A DNA stretch of 5,516 nucleotides from Acidobacteriota bacterium (GCA_022574065.1 JACZST010000140.1:1-5516), one strand, 5' to 3'. Shown: positions 1 through 4,566, counted from the stretch's first letter. Numbers and translations: made by a program. Notes: generated by a model from the letters alone, not told the origin.

Positions 1-188
1 GACTCCTTTGGCTCGCGGTCGAGCAGGAAGCGGAAGGATGCATCGATCAGCGACTCCGGCGTGGCGCCGCCAAGTGCTTCGACCTCTGCGGGACCGACCG
101 TTACCTCGTGGGTGGTCGTTGATCCACCGTCGGTCACGGTGACGCGATAGGTGCTGCCACCAGCCTGCTCTACAGCGATGTCGGTCAC
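1..188 (-). CDS. Small hypothetical actinobacterial protein, 3' part cut by window edge
   Basis: The minus strand reads from a GTG at 188 through 62 full codons with no stop and runs off the left edge. The product starts VTDIAVEQAGGSTYRVTV, gives two beta-strand-like stretches, then AEVEALGG and a helical segment (about residues 44-62) containing SLIDASFRFLLDREPKES. From memory, this last segment resembles a family of short (about 70-90 residue) hypothetical proteins widespread in Actinomycetota, in which a LLxREPKESIL-like motif is followed by a short C-terminus ending near YFPE. The function of that family is unknown to me. The reading frame rests on protein-like composition and codon use. 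The GTG has no strong Shine-Dalgarno sequence; it is chosen because it begins the first strand-like repeat and lies 10 nt beyond the end of a possible upstream ORF (199-411). Confidence 0.72.
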   Translation of the reverse strand, partial: MTDIAVEQAGGSTYRVTVTDGGSTTTHEVTVGPAEVEALGGATPESLIDASFRFLLDREPKE

Positions 189-198
189 AAGGCGCACC

Positions 199-411
199 CT
201 ACCCCGCCGCTGTCGACGAAGAGCCGGTCAGGAATAGACCCAGAAGACGGCGGCCAGTGCGTAAGACGGGACGGCTGGCCACTTGAACATTTTCCGGTAG
301 CGTGAGGGCGGCACCCGGAACCACGGCACCGCTGACGATGGCCGTACCGTCGTTCAGATGGGTTTCGATCACCCGCGTGCCGGCCCGTGTCACGTTCCCC
401 CCCGGCATCAT
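199..411 (-). CDS. Doubtful small ORF, 70 residues, no recognised family
   Basis: An ATG at 411 opens a 70-codon minus-strand frame ending in TAG at 199-201, 10 nt before the GTG of the next minus-strand gene. It is preceded by GGGTGATCGA, a weak match to the GGTGAT part of an extended Shine-Dalgarno sequence. The first about 45 codons look coding (VIETHLNDGTAIVSGAVVPG, good third-position GC). The tail (RTGRRLLGLFLTGSSSTAAG) looks less so. The C7 run on the plus strand near 394-400 lies inside codons 3-5. I recognise no domain. It could be a small gene in an operon with the partial gene at 1-188, a decayed gene, or chance. The rest of the 189-461 gap shows no clear promoter for the plus-strand gene at 462. 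Confidence 0.22.
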   Translation of the reverse strand: MMPGGNVTRAGTRVIETHLNDGTAIVSGAVVPGAALTLPENVQVASRPVLRTGRRLLGLFLTGSSSTAAG

Positions 412-461
412 TCGATCACCCGCTTCGGTACCGTGGCCGTCATCACACACGACGAGGAGCC

Positions 462-806
462 ATGGAAGACAACGATGCGCTCGAGATGCCCGATGGGCGA
501 GACCTGCTCCGAACGATGGGTTGGACACCGTTGCCGTACTCGAGCGTCGGGCTGGTTCGCAAGACGGCAACGAGCGGGCGGAACACGGTGTGGTCCTGGC
601 TGGTCCTCGTTCCGTGGTCTTCGGACTCGAAACCCTGGATCGACGGCACGAAGGTTCTGACCGCGTCCACTCTCACCGAGGACGAGGAACGCGAGCAGGT
701 GTTCGCCCATCTGCGTGGGCTGCTCGACGAACGGTACGGCGAGACCGTTGGCAAACGTGCGGTCGACGATTTCATTCGCCGCATTCAGGAAGGCGATGAG
801 CTATGA
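462..806 (+). CDS. Hypothetical protein, 114 residues, coupled to downstream GNAT
   Basis: Function not recognised. The chosen start is the ATG at 462, with AGGAG at 455-459 just upstream (short 2-nt gap). The frame stays open back to an ATG at 387, but those 25 extra codons (SRSPPASFDHPLRYRGRHH) do not look like protein. The product has an acidic N-terminus (MEDNDALEMPDGRDLL), a central Trp-rich stretch at about 41-60 (NTVWSWLVLVPWSSDSKPWI), and a charged helical C-terminus at about 72-112 (TEDEEREQVFAHLRGLLDE, then a VDDFIRRIQEG segment). There is no signal peptide or clear membrane segment. Its TGA overlaps the ATG of the next gene as ATGA (803-806), the usual sign of translational coupling, so the two were probably once a functional pair. 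I consider the gene real from start, codon use and coupling. Because its partner is broken it may itself be under relaxed selection. Confidence 0.68.
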   Translation: MEDNDALEMPDGRDLLRTMGWTPLPYSSVGLVRKTATSGRNTVWSWLVLVPWSSDSKPWIDGTKVLTASTLTEDEEREQVFAHLRGLLDERYGETVGKRAVDDFIRRIQEGDEL

Positions 807-1285
807 CACACGGCGACCTGACGATCCGCCCTGCGACCGAGGAGGAGGTTCGTGAGCTCAGTACGTGGAGGAACGACCCGCCCTACGACGTCTACGACAT
901 CGGCGACTAGTCGGTCGAGGGGAACATCGAGCACCTCCTCGGACCGGAAACGCAGTGTCACGCCCTCGTCGACGCGATGGATGACCTGATCGGGTTCTGC
1001 ACCTTCGGCTCCGACGCCCGGGTTCCGGGCGGCGACTATTGCGCCCCGGCGCTCGACATCGGCCTCGGCAACGGATCTCGATATGTCGCGGCGGTTGCGG
1101 ACTTGGCAGCGGCGGCGTTCCAACCCGAGCAGATGAGGGTCACGATCTCGGAATGGAACAAACGAGCGCAGCGGGTGTGGGAGCACACCGGGTTCGAACG
1201 CACCGAACGCTTCAACACACCGAAGGACTTCGCGGGAACGGGCGGCGGCGCGTTCGTCGTGTTCGTTCGCAGCACCGAGCCGTGA
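803..1285 (+). pseudogene. GNAT-family N-acetyltransferase, inactivated by nonsense codon and loss of acetyl-CoA loop
   Basis: Read through, the frame gives MTHGDLTIRPATEEEVRELSTW, then a central DDLIGFCTF strand, VPGGDY, LDIGLG, RYVAAVADLAAAAF, and the C-terminal MRVTISEWNKRAQRVWEHTG plus FVVFVR. That is the order of a GNAT (RimI-like) acetyltransferase, which moves an acetyl group from acetyl-CoA to an amine; the substrate cannot be told. Two lesions are visible. Codon 36 is TAG (908-910), where a sense codon such as GAG would fit. At 1061-1081 the strand-4 motif DIGLG passes directly into NGSRYVAAV, so the R/Q-x-x-G-x-G/A pyrophosphate-binding loop that should lie between them is missing, about 9-11 residues removed in frame. 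The ATG at 977 that could restart translation has no Shine-Dalgarno sequence and would give only the loop-less C-terminal half. The start overlaps the upstream gene by ATGA. The downstream frame is still well preserved, so inactivation looks recent. Confidence 0.82.
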
Positions 1286-1368
1286 CGAATCCCGATGCTG
1301 CCCGGACACACAGCGCCGATGAGAGCGAGTACTGCCACAACCGGTACAAATCGAATCATCCGAGTCAC
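1286..1368 (-). pseudogene. Possible 5' remnant of a secreted-protein gene (signal-peptide-like leader)
   Basis: From a GTG at 1368 the minus strand reads VTRMIRFVPVVAVLALIGAV, followed by CPGSIG: a short basic start, a hydrophobic core of about 14 residues and small residues, like a Sec signal peptide. The Cys is not in a good lipobox (GAVC). AGGTAGG lies 6 nt upstream of the GTG, a reasonable Shine-Dalgarno sequence. Past about 1285 the frame runs antisense to the GNAT gene and no longer looks like protein, so at most the leader survives. It may equally be chance. The rest of the 1286-1519 gap is described in the next entry. Confidence 0.22.
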
Positions 1369-1401
1369 GTTCGGCCTACCTATGCCATCCCGTAGGTGAC
1401 T

Positions 1402-1519
1402 TCACGCCTTGAGGCGGCAGGCAATATGCGTGGTTGGTCGCCGGTACGAGCCAAAGTCGTCGGTCCAGTCGGCGCCCCCTTCAAGACCGTCTCCCAGTTG
1501 CGCGAGTAGCCTCGCCGGC
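1402..1519 (-). pseudogene. Possible C-terminal remnant of an unidentified gene
   Basis: The minus frame ending in TGA at 1402-1404 reads ARLLAQLGDGLEGGADWTDD, then FGSYRRPTTHIACRLKA, about 37 residues with normal protein composition and codon use. The opposite strand of the same stretch reads Arg/Ser/Pro-rich nonsense. Beyond about 1515 the frame runs antisense into the HAD gene and loses protein character. The fragment therefore stops where the HAD coding region begins, as expected if a rearrangement joined the HAD gene to the 3' end of another gene. No family recognised. It lies upstream, in minus-strand order, of the signal-peptide-like leader at 1368, so the two may be relics of one former minus-strand operon. 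Confidence 0.3.
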
Positions 1520-2170
1520 GTGATCGCGGCCGTCGTGTTCGATTTGGATGGTGTCCTGCTCGACTCGGAGCAGGTGTGGAGCGAGGTCAAGCGCCAGGCG
1601 GTGAGTGATTGGGGAGGCCGATGGCACGAGGGAGCCGCAGTAGCCATGATGGGGATGTCCTCCCTCGAGTGGTCTGCCTACATCGCCAACGAGCTCGGAG
1701 TGGATCGCTCGCCTGCGGAGATCGACGCCGAGGTGGTGCGGCGCATGCAGGACCGTTACCGGCGACAGTTGCCGCTGCTTTCGGGAGCGATCGAAGCCGT
1801 GGAGCGTTTAGCGTCCCGCTGGCCCCTCGGCCTCGCCTCGTCGTCGAACCGGGTCCTCATCGACGAAGTGCTGGAGACGGCGGGTCTCAGCCAGCAGTTC
1901 CGGGTGACCGTGTCCTCCGAGGAGGTCGAACGAGGGAAACCGGCACCGGACGTCTACCTGGAGGCGGCGCGCCGTCTCGGTGTCGAACCAGCGTCTGCCG
2001 CGGCCGTGGAGGACTCTGCTGCCGGCATTCGGTCGGCGTCGGAGGCCGGTATGCGGGTGATCGTTATCGCCAACCCTCATTATCCGCCCGATGATGAGGC
2101 GATGGCCACAGCCGACGTGGTGCTTGCCTCTCTGGAAGAGTTGTCGACAGACGTGGTCGATCCCAGATAA
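1520..2170 (+). CDS. HAD-superfamily hydrolase (beta-phosphoglucomutase/phosphatase-like, subfamily IA)
   Basis: A cytoplasmic phosphatase or phosphomutase using an Asp-phosphate intermediate and Mg2+; the sugar phosphate or other substrate cannot be inferred. In the 216-residue product, motif I is VVFDLDGVLLDSE with nucleophile D8 and acid/base D10. The cap domain spans about residues 16-90. Motif II is GLASSSNR with S107. Motif III is ERGKPAPDVYLEAARRLG with K140. Motif IV is AAVEDSAAGI with E164 and D165. All catalytic motifs are intact and the length is normal for the family. The GTG at 1520 is chosen because the core strand starts three residues later. The frame is open back to an ATG at 1409, but those 37 codons look non-coding. 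There is no good Shine-Dalgarno sequence before the GTG, which is odd and fits with the gene abutting a foreign fragment. It is followed by a 200-bp convergent gap. Confidence 0.92.
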   Translation: MIAAVVFDLDGVLLDSEQVWSEVKRQAVSDWGGRWHEGAAVAMMGMSSLEWSAYIANELGVDRSPAEIDAEVVRRMQDRYRRQLPLLSGAIEAVERLASRWPLGLASSSNRVLIDEVLETAGLSQQFRVTVSSEEVERGKPAPDVYLEAARRLGVEPASAAAVEDSAAGIRSASEAGMRVIVIANPHYPPDDEAMATADVVLASLEELSTDVVDPR

Positions 2171-2283
2171 GCCCAACGCAGCCATCCGCGATCCCGCAGC
2201 CTGGAGGTACCGCTAGTGCGTTCACCAGACCGGCCTACCTGACTGTCGCCACTGAGCGGTCACTGTCGCGATCAGATGGGTGG

Positions 2284-2358
2284 CGTACCGATTCGGCACG
2301 AGAGTTCCCTGACCCCGTCACCGGCGATCCCTCGACCGGTCGGTGTCCGATCGGTACG
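2284..2358. terminator. Nested inverted repeats between convergent genes; candidate terminator
   Basis: The 200-bp gap 2171-2370 lies between the convergent HAD and lipoprotein genes and contains no gene that I can support. It holds a compact hairpin at 2320-2340: ACCGGCGA pairs with TCG-(bulged A)-CCGGT around a TCCC loop, giving eight pairs. This is enclosed by a perfect 9-bp inverted repeat, CGTACCGAT (2284-2292) with ATCGGTACG (2350-2358). No T-run follows on either strand, so it is not a classical intrinsic terminator. Position and symmetry suggest a bidirectional transcription end. A direct repeat ACTGTCGC also occurs at 2242-2249 and 2262-2269, 20 bp apart. Confidence 0.35.
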
Positions 2359-2370
2359 CTTCGAAGTGAA

Positions 2371-2997
2371 CTACCCGTCGCCGGACAGCGCGAAGAAAAC
2401 CGAGGCCTCGATGATGGTCTTGACAACATCGAGGTCTTCGGTGGTCCGGGGGGCGTAGACCATGACCAGGCCCGGAATCGTGCCGTCGAGAGCAAAGGGG
2501 TGATATTCGCCCCAGCCCTCATCGACGACATCTCCAGCCTCTCCTGCTGGCAGGCGGAGATGGAGGCTGCCACCGGGGTGGATATGGCCAAACTCACGTC
2601 CCACGATCATCGCTTCGCGGCGAGCCGGCAGTTCGCCGGCAACGGTGAGGCCCCTGGCGCCAGGCAGCGACGCCTGGCTCGGCTGTTCCACGACTCCGTC
2701 GAGCGAAAACGCCCACGTAGCCAGCTCGTCGAGCATCTCGTCTGACGAATTCTGGTCGAGCTGAATGTGCGGGATACCGGTGGTGACGCTGGGTTTCTCT
2801 CCCGGTCTCGTTGAAAGTATGAAGGTCGATTGCATTGTGTCTCCTGTGTTACCTGTGGCCACCGTCGTGTTTGGTGCCGATGTCGTTGCCGGCGGCGGCG
2901 TCGTCGTGGAAGCCCGCGTGGTCGTCGAATCGGAGCTTCCACTGCAGGCGGCGACGACCAACGCTGTCACCAGCAGCAGCTTGCCTAGGCCAGCCAT
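2371..2997 (-). CDS. Secreted lipoprotein with C-terminal 'luciferase domain' (DUF5519-like)
   Basis: The 208-residue product starts MAGLGKLLLVTALVVAACSG, a lipoprotein signal peptide with lipobox VAAC and lipidated C18. Residues 19-55 form a Thr/Ser/Pro-rich flexible stalk typical of actinobacterial surface lipoproteins. The folded part, about 57-206, contains IPHIQL (75-80), a region with alternating hydrophobics, the hallmark FGHIHPGGSLHLRLP (136-150), GWGEYHPFA (161-169) and VMVYAPRTTEDLDVV (178-192). From memory this order matches the so-called luciferase domain family (DUF5519-like), whose bacterial members have no proven luciferase activity. The conserved His residues suggest a metal- or ligand-binding site, which is inference. 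The ATG at 2997 has GAGG (3004-3007) 6 nt upstream. Upstream in-frame Met codons lie before the signal peptide and are rejected. It lies 28 nt after the SnoaL-like gene, so probably the second gene of an operon. It ends in TAG. Confidence 0.85.
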   Translation of the reverse strand: MAGLGKLLLVTALVVAACSGSSDSTTTRASTTTPPPATTSAPNTTVATGNTGDTMQSTFILSTRPGEKPSVTTGIPHIQLDQNSSDEMLDELATWAFSLDGVVEQPSQASLPGARGLTVAGELPARREAMIVGREFGHIHPGGSLHLRLPAGEAGDVVDEGWGEYHPFALDGTIPGLVMVYAPRTTEDLDVVKTIIEASVFFALSGDG

Positions 2998-3025
2998 TCT
3001 CTGCCTCGTAGTTCGACCACGGTCT

Positions 3026-3511
3026 TCAGCTGATTGCTGAGCCTTGGAACCTGACGAAGGAGGTCCCAACGATCTCCTCGTGCTGCACCCGCCACAATCC
3101 ATCAACTTCCACACACGTGATCGTGTAGTCCCCCCAGAAGATGTCAACGACGTTGTCCGGGAGGAAGTGGTTGGCCTGGATGTAGGCGAACACCTCTGCC
3201 TGGTTGCCGTTGCGGCTCCTCTCCTCGACGTTGTGCATTTGGTGCTGTGTCGCTAGGTATCCCTGGCGTTGGAATTCGCCCTGTGCGAACTGGGCACGCA
3301 GCTGAGCCCTGGTGTCGAATTCCTGGATCGGGCACTCCGGTCCCGGGCACTCCATCGACGGACCGCCGGGGTAGAAGACAAACTTGAACGAGAAATCGTC
3401 CGCGAGGCTCTCCTCCCACATGGCGACCCCTCGGTCGTAATCCCCTCTTCCTATGGCATCGATGCCATAGGCAAACCAGCGGGCAAGGTCGGTCGGATGT
3501 GAGCGGTCCAT
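3026..3511 (-). CDS. NTF2/SnoaL-like protein, 161 residues
   Basis: Cone-shaped alpha+beta (NTF2-like) fold. Members include polyketide cyclases, ketosteroid isomerases and ligand-binding proteins, so the reaction here is open. Visible elements are an N-terminal helix DLARWFAYGIDAIGRGDYDR (8-27), then MWEESLADDFSFKFVFYPGG (31-50), the Cys-containing loop CPGPECPIQEF (55-65), a helix TRAQLRAQFAQGEFQRQG, then the beta-sheet strands MHNVEERSR, AEVFAYIQANHF (105-116), VVDIFWGDYTITCVEVDGLW (121-140), and RVQHEEIVG. The last strands match the SnoaL pattern of a YxxD-type sheet ending in a 'GxWRI' element. No signal peptide, so cytoplasmic. The ATG at 3511 is chosen because AAAGGA lies 6 nt upstream and the N-terminal helix follows at once; the 38 codons before it do not look like protein. 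First gene of a probable operon with the lipoprotein, diverging from tetR. Confidence 0.85.
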   Translation of the reverse strand: MDRSHPTDLARWFAYGIDAIGRGDYDRGVAMWEESLADDFSFKFVFYPGGPSMECPGPECPIQEFDTRAQLRAQFAQGEFQRQGYLATQHQMHNVEERSRNGNQAEVFAYIQANHFLPDNVVDIFWGDYTITCVEVDGLWRVQHEEIVGTSFVRFQGSAIS

Positions 3512-3512
3512 T

Positions 3513-3586
3513 GTCTGTCCTTTCTCGACAACCGTGGTTAGTCTGTCCTTCACGGACGGTATGTTGCTAAAGCTACAGACTGTCCT
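3513..3586. repeat. Three direct repeats, GTCTGTCCT / GTCTGTCCT / GACTGTCCT
   Basis: GTCTGTCCTT occurs exactly at 3513-3522 and 3541-3550, and a one-mismatch copy GACTGTCCT at 3578-3586. Start-to-start spacings are 28 and 37 bp. All lie in the divergent promoter region in the same orientation, the pattern of repeated regulator half-sites. The first copy overlaps the SnoaL-like gene's Shine-Dalgarno sequence. The second is also half of the inverted repeat at 3543-3559. Confidence 0.65.
3518..3523 (-). promoter_or_regulatory. Shine-Dalgarno site of the SnoaL-like gene, embedded in a repeat
   Basis: The minus strand reads AAAGGA, 6 nt before the ATG at 3511, and so fixes that start. The same bases overlap one copy of the AAGGACAGAC direct repeat found twice more upstream, so a protein bound there would cover the ribosome-binding site DNA. 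Confidence 0.7.
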
Positions 3587-3643
3587 GCAAGATAGCAAAC
3601 GAACACCGATCGCCGACATTCCCAACTATCCGGAGGAGATTGG

Positions 3644-4282
3644 ATGGCGCAGAAGTCACCAGATCAGCGGGAGACGACGGAGAATCCCCGAACCACGCGG
3701 GTTCGCAAGATCGTGCTCGACGCAGCCACCGATCTGCTCATCGCCGAAGGCCACCATGCCGTAACGCCGCAGCGCGTCTCCACAGTGACCGGTGTCGCCC
3801 GCTCTACGATCTATCGCATCTGGCCCGACCCGGTCTCATTGTTGCTCGATGCCATCGACCGCGTGCTGGCCCCGGATCACGCGGCGCCGACCATCGGTGA
3901 TCTCCGCGTCGACCTCGCCAATGCCCTCGAGAGCTTGCGGCTTCGTCTCAACAGGCGTCCGTTCCGTGTCATGTTTGTCGCGTTGCTCGACCACGCCACC
4001 CGCTCGAGCGATCTCATCCCCGCCCAACGTCGCTTTGTCGCTGGAGTCACGGCACCGCTGCGGGGCATCGTCGCTGGGGCCATTGAGGATGGCCGGCTTG
4101 GTCGATCCATCAAACCAGACGAGGCGGTCGCCCAGCTCGCCGGACCCATATTCCATCAGCATGTGATGCGGCGAGCACGGATCTCCGACGAGTTGATCGC
4201 GAACACCGTCGACGGGTTCGTCGCCACTCATCCGGTCCAAACCACTCGCGCCGACGTAGAGAGTCCGACGTCCTCCCAATGA
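3644..4282 (+). CDS. TetR/AcrR-family transcriptional regulator
   Basis: A 212-residue homodimeric DNA-binding protein, expected to leave its operator when its C-terminal domain binds a ligand. The N-terminal domain shows TRVRKIVLDAATDLLIAEG (18-36, helix 1) and then the helix-turn-helix AVTPQRVSTVTG (39-50) and VARSTIYRIWPD (51-62), with the signature STIYRIW recognition helix. The ligand domain (about 75-195) is helical: LRVDLANALESLRLRLNRRP, RVMFVALLDHA, PAQRRFVAGV, APLRGIVAGAIEDG, then a VAQLAGPIFHQHVMRR segment typical of the TetR C-terminal core. The length is normal. The ATG at 3644 follows GGAGGAG by 5 nt. Divergent from the SnoaL-like/lipoprotein pair, its likely target, and probably self-regulated through the shared 132-bp region. 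The ligand is unknown; the cyclase-like neighbour makes a polyketide-, steroid- or lipid-like small molecule thinkable, but this is only inference. Confidence 0.93.
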   Translation: MAQKSPDQRETTENPRTTRVRKIVLDAATDLLIAEGHHAVTPQRVSTVTGVARSTIYRIWPDPVSLLLDAIDRVLAPDHAAPTIGDLRVDLANALESLRLRLNRRPFRVMFVALLDHATRSSDLIPAQRRFVAGVTAPLRGIVAGAIEDGRLGRSIKPDEAVAQLAGPIFHQHVMRRARISDELIANTVDGFVATHPVQTTRADVESPTSSQ

Positions 4283-4289
4283 CCGTGGG

Positions 4290-4329
4290 CCGAACCAACA
4301 CCAAACACGGCGGTAGCCGGTTGGAGCGG
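4290..4329 (+). terminator. Foldable 3' region of tetR, candidate transcription end
   Basis: Starting 8 nt after the tetR stop, three helices stack: CCG (4290-4292) with CGG (4327-4329), CCAAC (4295-4299) with GTTGG (4320-4324), and CGGC-GGTA-GCCG (4308-4319) directly abutting the second helix. A further CCGTGGG (4283-4289) can pair with CCCACGG (4346-4352). No T-run follows, so factor-independent termination is uncertain. Confidence 0.3.
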
Positions 4330-4340
4330 ACCGGTAAGCG

Positions 4341-4483
4341 ATGACCCCACGGCCCTGGCTTGTTCCGGTGCTTCCCCGCTCAGCAAACGAGGCTGGGCGC
4401 ACGGCAACCCCGCTGGAGCTGTTCTTCGACGTAGCGTTTGTGCCTTCGCCGCCGAGCTCCACCACGGAGCTTCTCGCTGTTAA
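4341..4483 (+). pseudogene. ltrA: N-terminal remnant of an LtrA (low temperature requirement A) family membrane protein
   Basis: From the ATG at 4341 the frame reads MTPRPWLVPVLPRSANEAGR, then TATPLELFFDVAFV. The run RTATPLELFFDxxFV is the N-terminal signature of LtrA-family multi-pass membrane proteins, normally around 350-400 residues. After V34 the original frame becomes nonsense and stops at TAG 4515-4517. Shifting by one base at about 4441 gives AFAAELHHGASRC and then TAA at 4481-4483; the AAxLHH element also belongs to the family's first transmembrane region. One base has therefore been lost (or two gained), some residues are missing between the signatures, and the remaining about 300 residues with the membrane helices are absent. 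The fragment cannot encode a working protein. The cellular role of the family is poorly defined, so no function is claimed. Confidence 0.72.
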
Positions 4484-4496
4484 CGAGGGCATGCAC

Positions 4497-4525
4497 CGGG
4501 GAGGCCGGTGTTGGTAGGCTCCCCG
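4497..4525 (+). other. Strong hairpin 1 of a tandem pair
   Basis: CGGGGAG-(bulged G)-CC at 4497-4506 pairs with GGCTCCCCG at 4517-4525, nine pairs around the 10-base loop GGTGTTGGTA. It lies between the ltrA remnant and the 88-residue protein gene, only 5 nt before a second hairpin. It is either one arm of a structured leader/small RNA or part of a double terminator. No known riboswitch family recognised. It also reads as a hairpin on the minus strand. Confidence 0.5.
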
Positions 4526-4530
4526 ATGAG

Positions 4531-4566
4531 CCAGCCCCCTGCTCTCGAGGTGGGCTGGTCCGTTTT
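4531..4566 (+). terminator. Strong hairpin 2 with short T-run; probable intrinsic terminator
   Basis: CCAGCCCCCT (4531-4540) pairs with AGG-(bulged T)-GGGCTGG (4548-4558), ten pairs around the 7-base loop GCTCTCG, followed after TCCG by TTTT (4563-4566). This fits a factor-independent terminator on the plus strand for whatever transcript crosses the ltrA remnant, though the T-run is short and 4 nt away. Alternatively it is the expression platform of a leader RNA for the gene at 4648, which begins 82 nt after the T-run. Confidence 0.5.

Larger units (their letters stand above)
3512..3643. promoter_or_regulatory. Divergent intergenic control region between SnoaL-like operon and tetR
   Basis: This 132-bp gap must hold the promoters of both the minus-strand operon and tetR. 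Symmetric elements that could bind the TetR dimer are CTGTCC-TTCAC-GGACGG (3543-3559, five of six bases paired), ACAG-A-CTGT (around 3575-3583), and the perfect TTGCTA (3564-3569) / TAGCAA (3593-3598) pair. TATGTT at 3560-3565 is a possible plus-strand -10, but no convincing -35 accompanies it, so promoter positions are not assigned. The strong GGAGGAG at 3632-3638 serves tetR. Autoregulation and repression of the divergent operon are the usual arrangement for this layout and are inferred here. Confidence 0.6.

Noticed and set aside
908..910. TAG in the GNAT gene as a recoded sense codon (amber reassignment or pyrrolysine/other insertion)
   Set aside because: TAG acts as the normal stop of two neighbours (lipoprotein at 2371-2373 and alpha/beta hydrolase at 5202-5204), and the gene has a second lesion in its cofactor loop, so decay is the simpler explanation.
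1188..1202. GGGTTCGAACGC resembling a tRNA T-arm
   Set aside because: It lies inside the GNAT frame (HTGFER), and no acceptor, D or anticodon stem can be formed around it.
977..1285. Separate short CDS starting at ATG 977 inside the GNAT region
   Set aside because: No Shine-Dalgarno site, and the product would lack both the N-terminal half and the acetyl-CoA loop; treated as part of the pseudogene.
1409..1519. N-terminal extension of the HAD protein from ATG 1409
   Set aside because: The 37 residues are Arg/Ser/Pro-rich and unlike protein, HAD motif I normally lies within a few residues of the start, and the opposite strand reads better.
2276..2458. Plus-strand 60-codon ORF between the HAD and lipoprotein genes
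   Set aside because: No ribosome-binding site, composition not protein-like, and it runs antisense into the lipoprotein C-terminus.
3836..4492. Long minus-strand ORF of 218 codons antisense to tetR
   Set aside because: It is a shadow of the well-supported TetR frame in GC-rich DNA, has no family motif, and its start lies in the ltrA remnant without a ribosome-binding site.
4520..4565. CCGATGAG followed by a stem, resembling a hammerhead ribozyme core
   Set aside because: The bases after the stem (TCCGTTTT) lack the required GAAA core, and no cleavage-site helix is present.
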